DNA from: Alphaproteobacteria bacterium
GTDB taxonomy: Bacteria; Pseudomonadota; Alphaproteobacteria; Rhizobiales; Aestuariivirgaceae
Direction: 5' to 3'
Assembly (NCBI GenBank): GCA_024279095.1
Contig: JAJRRY010000025.1
Coordinates: forward strand, 1 to 32,323
Length of the DNA: 32,323 bases
In this document: positions 17,428 through 25,096 of the stretch, one piece after another
Layout: the number at the start of each line of letters is the position of its first letter
How positions within the stretch are numbered: the first letter of the stretch is position 1
Notes under the pieces: generated by a model
The model's database searches: none
The model's input: only the letters and a program-made list of their open reading frames with translations
What the model was told of the DNA's origin: nothing
Position numbers and translations under genes: made by a program

Positions 17428-18402
17428 ATGCTCAACCGCACCCTGACCATCGAGGTTGCGCGGGTTACCGAGGCGGCGGCCATCGAGGCGGCCAAATGGC
17501 GCGGACGTGGTGACGAGCGCGGCGCTCACATGGCCGCCGTGGCCGTCATGCACGAAGCGCTCGACAAGCTGGACATAGCTGGCGAGGTGGTGGTCGGCGA
17601 GGGCGAAAAGGTGGCGGCGGATCACCTGTGGCTGGGCGAGCGTCTGGGAGCTGGCGGCATGGAGGTGGATATCGCCACGGCCCCCTTGGAGGGCGTGACC
17701 CTGACCGCCAAGGATCTTTCCGACGCCCTGTCTGTCTGCGCGGTGGCGGAGCGCGGTACGCTGATGCGCGCACCACGCTGCTACATGGACAAGATTGCCA
17801 TTGGCGGCGACTATCCGGAGGGCCTCGTGGATCTGGATCTGCCGCCTGCGGAAAATCTGAAACGGCTGGCGGAAGCCAAGGGTGTTCCAGTCAGCGAGAT
17901 CACGGTGTGTATTCTTGATCGTCCCCGTCACATGCGCCTGATCGATGAGGTGCGCGAAGCCGGGGCGGCCATCCGGCTGATCACTGACGGTGACATTGCC
18001 GGTATCATCCATGTTACCGATCCCGACGAGACGGGCATCGACATCTACATGGGCTCCGGCGGAGCTCCGGAAGGTGTTCTCGCTGCCGCCGCGCTGGCCT
18101 GCATTGGCGGTCAGATGCAGACGCGGCTTGTGGTGCGTTCGCGCGAGGACGCCAAGGCGATCGCGGAGGCCGGGATCGAGGATCCACAGCACAAGTTCAC
18201 GCTGTCCGACATGGTGCGCGGTGACGTGATCTTTGCGGCAACCGGTGTTACCGACGGTTCCATGCTGCGCGGCGTGCGGGTGCGGCGGGGCTACGTCTCC
18301 ACCCACTCGGTGGCCATGCGGGCGAAGACGGGCACCGTCCGCTGGAGTCGTGCACGACGCAGGATCGATGAAGCCGGAAACCTGTTGAACGGCGTGGTCT
18401 AG
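17428..18402 (+). CDS. glpX: GlpX-family (class II FBPase) homologue with degenerate metal site
   Basis: The 324-residue product aligns over its length with class II fructose-1,6-bisphosphatases (GlpX), of the Li-sensitive phosphatase superfamily: RVTEAAAIEAAKWRGRGDE, VVVGEGE, CILDRPRHMRLI, MGSGGAPEGVLAAAALACIGGQMQTRL and FAATGVTDGSMLRGV. However the residues expected to bind metal are changed. The family (A/T)AD before xAAV is GAHMAAV here (Asp to His at 34), DPLEGT is APLEGV (Asp to Ala at 85, Thr to Val at 90), and DEAP after GEGE is VAAD. The protein may be a pseudoenzyme or have a new role. The frame itself is intact. Its TAG stop shares two bases with the adjoining palindromic element, so the C-terminus may have been altered by insertion. 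AGGGAG precedes the ATG, 16 bp after hom. Confidence 0.85.
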   Translation: MLNRTLTIEVARVTEAAAIEAAKWRGRGDERGAHMAAVAVMHEALDKLDIAGEVVVGEGEKVAADHLWLGERLGAGGMEVDIATAPLEGVTLTAKDLSDALSVCAVAERGTLMRAPRCYMDKIAIGGDYPEGLVDLDLPPAENLKRLAEAKGVPVSEITVCILDRPRHMRLIDEVREAGAAIRLITDGDIAGIIHVTDPDETGIDIYMGSGGAPEGVLAAAALACIGGQMQTRLVVRSREDAKAIAEAGIEDPQHKFTLSDMVRGDVIFAATGVTDGSMLRGVRVRRGYVSTHSVAMRAKTGTVRWSRARRRIDEAGNLLNGVV

Positions 18403-18563
18403 GGTCAGGACCCATAAATTTGCACGGTATCTGCGCCATTTGCGCTGCATCTCAATGTCCTTTCGCCCTTGGAAATACCTTCAGGTATTCCCTGCGGACG
18501 AAAGAACACTGATATTTTGCGCAAATGACGCATCTGCCATGCCTCTTTATGGGTCCTGACCCT
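18401..18563. mobile_element. MITE-like 163-bp near-perfect palindromic element
   Basis: The element has 18-bp perfect terminal inverted repeats, AGGGTCAGGACCCATAAA (18401-18418) and its reverse complement (18546-18563). Inside, the two halves continue to match with scattered differences (CATTTGCGC, ATCAxTGT and CTTTCG blocks) down to a central AATACCT-TC-AGGTATT, so the entire unit can fold into one long hairpin. It has no coding capacity. It abuts glpX, whose TAG stop is T + AG of the element. I could not identify a clear target duplication. A non-autonomous mobile element is the simplest reading; it could also act as a terminator or RNase target. Confidence 0.75.
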
Positions 18564-18648
18564 GGGGCCGCATTGCCCGCAGGGAGGCGGCAGCATCGGT
18601 CATGCTGGCTGAAATCACTTGAAATGCCTTCTCCGGCGGGCCAAAAAC

Positions 18649-18672
18649 ACAACCCTGTAACGAGAGGGTTGT
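18649..18672 (+). promoter_or_regulatory. Hairpin in the metG leader
   Basis: ACAACCCT (18649-18656) pairs perfectly with AGGGTTGT (18665-18672) around an 8-nt loop, ending about 20 bp before the metG start. No T-run follows. It may influence metG initiation or mRNA stability; nothing shows a T-box, which is not expected in this lineage. Confidence 0.35.
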
Positions 18673-18691
18673 CCAGACGGAGCGCGCCGCC

Positions 18692-20236
18692 ATGAGCAAG
18701 GGCAAGTTCTACATCACCACCGCCATTTCCTATCCGAACGGGGATCCGCACATCGGCCACGCTTACGAGGCTCTGGCCACGGATGCTCTGGCCCGCTTCA
18801 AGAGGCTGGACGGGTACGACACCTTCTTCCTGACCGGCACCGACGAACATGGCCAGAAGATCCAGCAGACGGCGGCGAAGCTGGGCATGAGCCCGCGCGA
18901 GTTCGTGGACATGATGGCGCCGAAGTTCATCGAGATGGTGCGTGCGCTGGAATGCTCCAATGACGATTTCATCCGCACTACGGAAGAACGGCATTATCGT
19001 TCCGTGCAGGAGTTGTGGCGGCGCATGGCGGCCAATGGTGACATCTACCTTGGCAAGTACGCCGGCTGGTACTCGGTGCGCGACGAGGCCTATTACGCCG
19101 AGGATGAGCTGACCGAGAAAGACGGGCAGAAGTATGCGCCTACCGGAACCCCCGTGGAGTGGATGGAGGAGGAGAGCTATTTTTTCCGCCTGTCCGCCTA
19201 TCAGGACCGCCTTCTGGAGCATTACGAGGCGAATCCGGAATTCATCGGTCCGCCCGAGCGGCGCAACGAGGTGATCTCGTTCGTGAAGTCCGGTCTGCAG
19301 GATCTTTCCGTGTCCCGCACCACGTTCGACTGGGGCGTCCCGGTTCCGGATGCGCCCGGACACGTGATGTACGTCTGGGTGGACGCGCTCACCAACTACC
19401 TGTCCGCCTGCGGTTTCCCGGACGAGGATGCGCCGCGCATGAAATACTGGCCGGCCGACGTGCACGTGATCGGCAAGGATATCATCCGGTTCCACGCGGT
19501 CTACTGGCCGGCATTCCTCATGTCCGCCGGCGTGCCGCTGCCGAAGCGGGTATACGGACACGGCTTCCTGTTCAACAAGGGGCAGAAGATGTCCAAGTCG
19601 GTGGGCAATGTCGTCAGTCCCTTTGATCTGATCGAGGAGTATGGCGTCGATCAGGTGCGCTATTTCTTCCTCCGCGAGGTGCCCTTCGGGCAGGACGGCA
19701 ACTATTCGCACGAGGCCATCGTCAACCGCATCAACGCCGACCTGGCGAACGACCTGGGCAATCTGGCGCAGCGCTCGCTGTCCATGATCCACAAGAACTG
19801 CGAGGGACGTATCCCGCAGCCCGGCGATTTTACCGAGGAGGATTGCGCGCTGCTCGATGCAGTGGACGGCCTGTTGGAGGAAATCCGCCCGCATCACGAG
19901 GTGCAGGCGCTGCACAAGGCGCTGGAGGCCATCTTCCGCGTCGTGGCGGAGGCCAACCGCTATTTCGCATCGCAGGAGCCTTGGGCCTTGAAGAAGACCG
20001 ATCCGGAGCGCATGAAGACGGTGCTCTACGTCACTGCCGAAGCGGTGCGCCAGTTCGGAATTCTCATTCAGCCCTACATGCCCGAATCGGGTGCGCGCAT
20101 GCTGGATCTGGTGGCCGCGGGCGAGGACGAGCGTGACTTTTCCGCCCTTGGAGGGGCAGGAAGGTTGCCGCCGGGGCGCGAGATCGGCAAGCCGAAACCG
20201 GTATTCCCGCGCTACGTCGAGAAGGAGGAAGGGTAG
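18692..20236 (+). CDS. metG: Methionine-tRNA ligase (short form)
   Basis: MetG charges initiator and elongator tRNA-Met. The 514-residue class I synthetase has the HIGH motif ([22 protein letters not shown]) at residues 15-30 and KMSKS in [20 protein letters not shown] near residue 300. The anticodon-binding region follows ([27 protein letters not shown]). It lacks zinc-knuckle cysteines in the connective domain and the C-terminal EMAP-like tRNA-binding extension, so it is the short form common in alphaproteobacteria. It ends in TAG. tatD begins 5 bp after the stop, giving the metG-tatD-MBL order widely conserved in bacteria. Confidence 0.97.
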   Translation: MSKGKFYITTAISYPNGDPHIGHAYEALATDALARFKRLDGYDTFFLTGTDEHGQKIQQTAAKLGMSPREFVDMMAPKFIEMVRALECSNDDFIRTTEERHYRSVQELWRRMAANGDIYLGKYAGWYSVRDEAYYAEDELTEKDGQKYAPTGTPVEWMEEESYFFRLSAYQDRLLEHYEANPEFIGPPERRNEVISFVKSGLQDLSVSRTTFDWGVPVPDAPGHVMYVWVDALTNYLSACGFPDEDAPRMKYWPADVHVIGKDIIRFHAVYWPAFLMSAGVPLPKRVYGHGFLFNKGQKMSKSVGNVVSPFDLIEEYGVDQVRYFFLREVPFGQDGNYSHEAIVNRINADLANDLGNLAQRSLSMIHKNCEGRIPQPGDFTEEDCALLDAVDGLLEEIRPHHEVQALHKALEAIFRVVAEANRYFASQEPWALKKTDPERMKTVLYVTAEAVRQFGILIQPYMPESGARMLDLVAAGEDERDFSALGGAGRLPPGREIGKPKPVFPRYVEKEEG

Positions 20237-20241
20237 GGCGC

Positions 20242-21057
20242 ATGAACGCACCGCTGATCGTCGATTCCCACTGTCATCTCACCTACGGCACGCTGCACAA
20301 GGACATCGACGCCGTTCTGCAGCGGGCGCATGAAGCAGGTGTGCGCACGATGGTGACCATCTCGACGAAGCTGGCCACCTTTCCGGATGTCCTCCAGATG
20401 GCCGAGGCGCATGAGGACGTCTGGGCTTCCGTCGGCACCCATCCACACCATGCGGACGAGGAAGCGGACGTGGTGACGGCGGAGCGGCTGGTGGAGCTTG
20501 CCGACCATCCGAAGGTGGTCGCGATCGGCGAGGCGGGGCTCGACTACTTCTACGACCGCAGCCCGCGCGAGGTGCAGCAGGAAGTGTTCCGCCGTCACAT
20601 CGAGGCGAGCCGCTGCACCGGCCTTCCGCTGGTCATCCATTCGCGCGATGCGGAGGAGGATACCACCCGCATTCTGCGCGAGGAGACGGAGAAGGGCGCT
20701 TTTCCCTTCCTGATGCACTGCTTCTCGTCGGCCCCTTGGCTGGCGGAAGAAGCTGTGAAACTGGGTGGTTACGTCTCGTTTTCCGGTATCCTGACGTTCC
20801 GCAAGTCCGATGCGGTGCGGGAGGCGGCCGGTCTGGTGCCCGAAGACCGGCTGCTTGTGGAGACCGATGCGCCTTTCCTGGCGCCGGAACCCCATCGGGG
20901 CAAGCCCTGCGAGCCAGCCTATACGGCGGTAACGCTGGCCCGTCTGGCCGAAGTGCGCGGGGTGCCGGTTGAGGAGATGGCGCGCATTACGACGGACAAT
21001 TTCTTTCGTCTGTTCGGCAAGGCCCGCAGGCCATCTGGCATGAGCGAGGCGGCCTGA
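20242..21057 (+). CDS. tatD: TatD family metal-dependent deoxyribonuclease
   Basis: TatD/YcfH proteins are TIM-barrel metal-dependent nucleases involved in DNA repair or turnover. The 271-residue product has every metal ligand motif: VDSHCHL at the N-terminus, GEAGLDYFYD near residue 95, LVIHSRDAEED, FLMHCFSS and LVETDAPFLAPEPHRG near residue 215. It is embedded between metG and an MBL-fold hydrolase, with its stop overlapping the next start (TGATG). The exact substrate is not deducible. The YcfH subgroup (next to metG) is more likely than true TatD of the tat operon. Confidence 0.92.
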   Translation: MNAPLIVDSHCHLTYGTLHKDIDAVLQRAHEAGVRTMVTISTKLATFPDVLQMAEAHEDVWASVGTHPHHADEEADVVTAERLVELADHPKVVAIGEAGLDYFYDRSPREVQQEVFRRHIEASRCTGLPLVIHSRDAEEDTTRILREETEKGAFPFLMHCFSSAPWLAEEAVKLGGYVSFSGILTFRKSDAVREAAGLVPEDRLLVETDAPFLAPEPHRGKPCEPAYTAVTLARLAEVRGVPVEEMARITTDNFFRLFGKARRPSGMSEAA

Positions 21058-21875
21058 TGGGCGGAGAGTTGCGCTTCACCATACTGGGCTGTTCGTCTTC
21101 GGGCGGTGTGCCGCGCATTGGCGGGGACTGGGGTATCTGCGATCCTTCCGAGCCGCGCAACCGTCGCCGGCGCTGCTCGCTTCTGGTGCGGCGCGGGGAG
21201 ACGGAGGATGCCGAGACGCGGGTGCTCATCGACACCTCTCCGGACTTGCGCGAGCAGCTTCTTTCCGCAGGTGTCGGCGTTATTGATGCGGTGCTCTACA
21301 CCCATGAGCATGCCGACCACATCCACGGCATTGATGACCTGCGCGGCGTCTACTTCAACCGGAAGATGGAGCGCGTCCCGGTCTATGCCAACGACCGCAC
21401 GGCCAACATTCTGGTGAACCGGTTCGGCTACTGTTTCTACACGCCGCCGGGTTCGGCATATCCGCCGATTCTCGACCTGAACCGGATCGAGGAATATGTA
21501 CCGGTTACCGTGTCCGGGGCCGGTGGCGAGATTACGGCCCTGCCGGTGGATCTGGAGCACGGACATTTCCATTCCTTCGGTTTCGTCATCGGCGGGCTGG
21601 CCTACATGCCGGATCTCAACGGCATTCCGGAAAGCACCATCCCGCATCTGGAAGGACTGGACGTGTGGATCATCGATGCTCTGCGGCCCGGTCCGAAACT
21701 CCACCCCACCCATTTCATTCTCGAGCAGACGCTCGAATGGATCGAACGGCTGAAGCCGAAACGGGCCATCCTGACCAACCTGCACGTTCTAATGGATTAC
21801 CGTACCCTGTGCGAAACCCTGCCGGAGGGTGTGGAACCGGCCTACGACGGTCTGGAAATTGTCCTGCCCGCTTGA
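21057..21875 (+). CDS. MBL-fold metallo-hydrolase (PhnP-like)
   Basis: This 272-residue metallo-beta-lactamase-fold protein resembles the PhnP/phosphodiesterase-like group that often follows tatD. It starts with ILGCSSSGGVPRIGGDWGICDP. The HxHxDH motif is present as YTHEHADHIHGIDDLRG near residues 80-95. Further candidate ligands are in DLEHGHFHSFGF, YMPDLNGIP and LTNLHVLMDY. A cyclic-phosphate or other phosphodiesterase activity is plausible from the fold, but the substrate is unknown. The family's usual LTHMHxDLDY is here LTNLHVLMDY, a mild variation. The ATG overlaps the tatD stop, so the two are co-translated. Confidence 0.85.
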   Translation: MGGELRFTILGCSSSGGVPRIGGDWGICDPSEPRNRRRRCSLLVRRGETEDAETRVLIDTSPDLREQLLSAGVGVIDAVLYTHEHADHIHGIDDLRGVYFNRKMERVPVYANDRTANILVNRFGYCFYTPPGSAYPPILDLNRIEEYVPVTVSGAGGEITALPVDLEHGHFHSFGFVIGGLAYMPDLNGIPESTIPHLEGLDVWIIDALRPGPKLHPTHFILEQTLEWIERLKPKRAILTNLHVLMDYRTLCETLPEGVEPAYDGLEIVLPA

Positions 21876-21887
21876 GTCCGGGCGGGA

Positions 21888-22472
21888 TCAGCTGCCGCCG
21901 GTATCAGTCTCCCGTGCCTGATGCAGGAGAAAATGCACGGTCGTGTCGCCATAGGTGCGGCGATCGGCCAGCGTGAAGCTGTCCGGTATCTCGATGGAGC
22001 TGCGCTCCTCTTCCTCCACGACGGCAAGCGCCCCGTCCCTCAGCCAGCCGCCTTCCGCCAGGGCCTGCAGGGCGGCGATGCCGAGGCCGCGGCCATAGGG
22101 CGGATCGAGAAATACCATGTCAAAGGGTTTCATGGGAGCGCAGCGGCCCATGCGGGTCACGTCGCGCCGCCAGATCTTCGCATTGCCAGAGAGGCCCAAT
22201 GCTTCCACGTTGGCCCGGATGACGCCTCGGGCTTTGGCATCCGTTTCCACGAAGAGGACGAACCGTGCGCCGCGCGAGGCGGCCTCCAACCCCAGGGCGC
22301 CCGAGCCGGCAAATCCGTCGAGTACCCGTGTGTCGGTGAAGGCGGGGGCAAAGTCCGCGTGTTCCAGGATGTTGAAAACGGCCTCACGCACCCGGTCGGT
22401 GGTCGGGCGCGTGCTGCGTCCTTCCGGAGCGGAGATCCTGCGTCCGCGAAATCGGCCTCCGACGATGCGCAT
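21888..22472 (-). CDS. rsmD: 16S rRNA (guanine(966)-N2)-methyltransferase
   Basis: RsmD methylates G966 of 16S rRNA using SAM. The start at 22472 (MRIVGGRFRGRRISAP, 194 residues) is the normal family N-terminus; the track start 16 codons earlier overlaps the preceding gene. Motifs are RPTTDRVREAVFNIL, the SAM-binding DGFAGSGALGLEAASRGA near residue 55, and the catalytic DPPY in MVFLDPPYGRG. It lies 13 bp after the pseudouridine synthase gene; both are rRNA modifiers and the pair is commonly adjacent. Confidence 0.95.
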   Translation of the reverse strand: MRIVGGRFRGRRISAPEGRSTRPTTDRVREAVFNILEHADFAPAFTDTRVLDGFAGSGALGLEAASRGARFVLFVETDAKARGVIRANVEALGLSGNAKIWRRDVTRMGRCAPMKPFDMVFLDPPYGRGLGIAALQALAEGGWLRDGALAVVEEEERSSIEIPDSFTLADRRTYGDTTVHFLLHQARETDTGGS

Positions 22473-22485
22473 GCGTGTTGTTCCC

Positions 22486-23238
22486 TTAACCGTTCTCGAT
22501 GTGCTCCAGCAACCTGCCAAGTTGTTCCTTCAATACCTTGCGCGGGATTTCTTCCACGGCACCGCGTTTTAGGTCGCCCAGCTGGAAGGGGCCGTAGGAG
22601 ATGCGCAGCAGGCGGTTCACCTTCAGGCCCAGATGTTCGCAGATGCGGCGGATTTCGCGGTTCCGGCCTTCCCGCAGTGCAAAGGTCATCCACGTGTTGG
22701 CGCCCTGGATGCGGTCGATGCGGGCATCGATGGCTCCATAGTGCACGCCGTCGACGGTCACCCCCTCTTTCAGCTTTTCCAGAGCCTTCGGGTTCACGCG
22801 ACCGTAGGCCCGGACACGATAGCGCCGCGTCCACCCCCGGGAAGGCAATTCCAGTTCACGGGCAAGCCGGCCGTCGTTCGTGAGTAGCAGGAGGCCTTCG
22901 GAGTTCAGATCCAGCCGGCCCACGGTGACCACTCGCCCCAGTTCCGGTGGCAGGCGGTCGAAGATGGTTGGACGGCCCTTCTCGTCCCTGTTGGTCACCA
23001 CCAGACCGGCAGGTTTGTGGTAGCGCCACAGGCGCACCGGTTCCGGCAGGGGCAGGGGTTCACCGTCAAGCAGCACCTCGTCGTCTGCCGTGACATTGCA
23101 GGCAGGTGTATCCACGATCCGGCCGTTGACCATGATGCGGCCGTCCGTGATCAGGCGCTCCGCTTCACGCCGTGAGCAGACGCCGGCGCGTGCGATGCGG
23201 CGTGCGAGGCGCTCGCCTTTTTTCGTTGTCTCGGTCAT
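22486..23238 (-). CDS. rluB: rRNA pseudouridine synthase, RsuA/RluB family
   Basis: The 250-residue product converts a specific rRNA uridine to pseudouridine, probably in 23S rRNA (RluB-like) given its alphaproteobacterial context. An N-terminal S4 domain (RLARRIARAGVCSRREAERLITDGRIMVNG, residues 9-50) precedes the catalytic domain. The catalytic aspartate is in VGRLDLNSEGLLLLTNDG, and the C-terminal signature is FALREGRNREIRRICEHLGLKVNRLLRISYGPF. I start at the ATG at 23238 (MTETTKKGERL); an ATG two codons earlier (23244) is an equal alternative. Neither has a strong ribosome binding site. RluB versus RluE/F/RsuA specificity is inferred. It is divergent from tadA with only 48 bp between. Confidence 0.87.
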   Translation of the reverse strand: MTETTKKGERLARRIARAGVCSRREAERLITDGRIMVNGRIVDTPACNVTADDEVLLDGEPLPLPEPVRLWRYHKPAGLVVTNRDEKGRPTIFDRLPPELGRVVTVGRLDLNSEGLLLLTNDGRLARELELPSRGWTRRYRVRAYGRVNPKALEKLKEGVTVDGVHYGAIDARIDRIQGANTWMTFALREGRNREIRRICEHLGLKVNRLLRISYGPFQLGDLKRGAVEEIPRKVLKEQLGRLLEHIENG

Positions 23239-23286
23239 GCCCATTGAGGTAGGCCATCGACAGGCAATGCACAACAGGGCAGAGAC

Positions 23287-23739
23287 ATGAAACTGCTCCC
23301 CGAAGCCATGGAGATTGCCCTTCAGGAGGCAGAAGCGGCAGCGGTGCGCGGCGAGGTGCCTGTCGGTGCCGTTGTCACGGATGCTGAAGGCAATGTTCTG
23401 GCTCGTGCCGGAAACCGTACCTTGGAGATGAAGGATCCTTCAGCGCATGCCGAGATGCTGGCCATCCGGGAGGCCTGCTGCCGTATGGGCAGCGAGCGTC
23501 TGCCCGGCTGTGACCTGTACGTGACGCTGGAGCCGTGCGCCATGTGCGCCGCCGTCATTTCGTTTGCTCGCATCCGCCGGCTCTATTTTGCCGCGGATGA
23601 TCCGAAAATGGGCGGTGTGTACCATGGCGCCAGATTCTTCACGCAGGCCACCTGTCATCATGTTCCGGAAATCTATGACGGTCTGGGTGCACAGCGCGCG
23701 GTGGAGCTTCTGAAGGCCTTTTTTGCGCAGCGACGCTGA
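23287..23739 (+). CDS. tadA: tRNA(adenine34) deaminase
   Basis: TadA converts A34 to inosine in tRNA-Arg(ACG). The 150-residue cytidine/deoxycytidylate-deaminase-fold protein has the zinc and catalytic motif HAEMLAIREA near residue 55 and PCAMCAAVI near residue 85. The TadA-type C-terminal segment GGVYHGARFFTQATCHHVPEIYDGL and LLKAFFAQRR follow. AGGGCAGAGAC precedes the ATG. The C-terminus has the family's FFxxRR ending. Confidence 0.94.
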   Translation: MKLLPEAMEIALQEAEAAAVRGEVPVGAVVTDAEGNVLARAGNRTLEMKDPSAHAEMLAIREACCRMGSERLPGCDLYVTLEPCAMCAAVISFARIRRLYFAADDPKMGGVYHGARFFTQATCHHVPEIYDGLGAQRAVELLKAFFAQRR

Positions 23740-23799
23740 CCCTGCAGGTCCGGCCTCCCGGTTGCATGGTCCGTGCATTATTCAAATTGAACAGGATAT

Positions 23800-23840
23800 C
23801 CGCATCCGCCGGCTGGTCATGTGATGGCCGGCGGATGCGG
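23800..23840. terminator. Bidirectional terminator-like hairpin between convergent tadA and OMP genes
   Basis: CCGCATCCGCCGGC (23800-23813) pairs perfectly with GCCGGCGGATGCGG (23827-23840), a 14-bp stem with a 13-nt loop that can add a TCA/TGA pairing. It lies between two converging genes, where a shared terminator is expected. No good T-run follows on either strand, so Rho-independent function is uncertain. Confidence 0.55.
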
Positions 23841-23861
23841 AGTGCCCTCTCGTCCGATCCG

Positions 23862-24659
23862 TCAGAACCGGTAATTCACGCCGACGCGGACGATGCTGAC
23901 GTTGTCGTCATACCAGTAGGGGTCGGCATCTTCCGTGTATCCGTGATGCTTGCCAAAATCCATGTAGAGGTATTCGGCCTTGGCAGACCAGGCGTCGGTC
24001 AGGGCATACTCGACGCCGGCGCCTATCACCCAACCGGTACGCATCTTGCCGTCCCACGACGACTCGTTCCAGTTGTTGCCGACGGTCCAGTTGTCGGTTT
24101 CCATGAATGCCAGACCCGCAGTGCCGTAAAGCAGCATGGAGTCCCCGAAAAGATAGCCGAGACGGCCGCGTACCGTTCCCCACAGCGGGCCAAACTGGGA
24201 CTTCCAGCCATGAGCATCGAAAACGGCCTTATCATCGTCCGACAGGTTCATGATTCCGACATCCGCCTCGATGCCGGCCACCAGCCCTGAACCGACGACG
24301 AAATTGTATCCGGCCGTCATGGAGCCGGCAAAACCGTCAGGAGAGACTTCATCGTATCCATGGTTGTTTCCGCGGTCGAGCTGTTGCCGACTCTCGCCGA
24401 AGCCGTATCCCAGCGAGCCGCCAAGATAGAAGCCGCTCCACTCCCTTGCGATGTCTGAATAGGTCGGCTGTGGTGCACCCCGCACGGGCGTGGCCACAAT
24501 CGTTCCGCGCAGATCCTGATCCAGCCGGTTTCCCTTTGCGGATGCCGCCGATGACGCCATGTTCAGGTTCGCCCTCTCAACGGCCGCGCCCGTGGCGGTA
24601 TCGCATGCCTGAAACTGCGCAAGAGATGCAATGCACGCCAGAATGGTGCTGATAGACAT
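23862..24659 (-). CDS. Outer-membrane beta-barrel protein (OmpA/Omp25-31-like porin family)
   Basis: The 265-residue product looks like a small outer-membrane barrel. The pattern from residue 75 on is WSGFYLGGSLGYGFG, GSMTAGYNFVVGSGLVAGIEADVG, GTVRGRLGYLFGDSMLLYGTAGLAF, GWVIGAGVEYALTDAWSAKAEYLYMDFG and VSIVRVGVNYRF. The strands alternate, and the C-terminal Phe is a barrel-assembly signal. This is typical of alphaproteobacterial Omp25/Omp31 proteins. The N-terminus is odd: MSISTILACIASLAQFQAC is hydrophobic but has no basic n-region, and about 55 low-conservation residues precede the barrel. GAGAGGGAACC lies upstream. The start could be misplaced, or the Cys at residue 19 could indicate another export route. 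Confidence 0.78.
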   Translation of the reverse strand: MSISTILACIASLAQFQACDTATGAAVERANLNMASSAASAKGNRLDQDLRGTIVATPVRGAPQPTYSDIAREWSGFYLGGSLGYGFGESRQQLDRGNNHGYDEVSPDGFAGSMTAGYNFVVGSGLVAGIEADVGIMNLSDDDKAVFDAHGWKSQFGPLWGTVRGRLGYLFGDSMLLYGTAGLAFMETDNWTVGNNWNESSWDGKMRTGWVIGAGVEYALTDAWSAKAEYLYMDFGKHHGYTEDADPYWYDDNVSIVRVGVNYRF

Positions 24660-25096
24660 GTTTCTGGTTCCCTCTCGTCCCGTTGCAATTCGTGTCCGCC
24701 AGCCCCGAAAGACGTGAAGGAATATGGTAAACGGCTGTGTCGGCAGCCTGACGGAACCCGTTCGGGGAAAGGGAATTGCTGTGAAAGGGCGTGTTGGCTT
24801 TGTGGCGAAATTGGTAAGTTGCGCACACCGCCTTGCGGCAGCCGGATCGACGCCGCAATTCTGTCAGTATGATGAACATCTGGTTAACGCAACGAAACGG
24901 GCAACGGGTCGAGAGGGAACATCACGTTAACCGGGCGGGACTATCGCATGCGGCGACAATCCTTTCAATAATGCACTCAAAGATTGTGATATTTATCGCG
25001 CCAATCGTGCTCATGATGCAACACATCGTGCTGCATCCAAGACAGGCCCGAAAACGTGAAAGCTCCTGATGATGGAGAAAGGCTGCGACTCGCGTG
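24660..25096. other. 437-bp intergenic region upstream of the OMP gene
   Basis: This region separates the OMP gene (-) from the end of the DUF2093 gene (-). I found no convincing gene; the short ORFs (24724, 24833, 25011) show no family pattern. It holds a 20-bp imperfect inverted repeat (24667-24686 and 24901-24920) and a GGTTAACG/CGTTAACC pair (24882-24889 and 24925-24932). An A/T-richer stretch lies at about 24955-25020. It probably contains the OMP promoter and 5' UTR. Confidence 0.6.
24667..24920. repeat. 20-bp inverted repeat bounding 254 bp of OMP upstream DNA
   Basis: GTTCCCTCTCGTCCCGTTGC (24667-24686) is the reverse complement of GCAACGGGTCGAGAGGGAAC (24901-24920) with one mismatch in 20. 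The left arm is the ribosome-binding-site region of the OMP gene. Similarity stops abruptly outside and largely inside the arms. It could be the ends of a small inserted element or a duplicated leader. Confidence 0.6.

Noticed and set aside
18452-20251. 599-aa minus-strand ORF opposite metG
   Set aside because: It mirrors metG codon bias on the other strand, has no recognisable domain, and runs into the palindromic element. It is a shadow.
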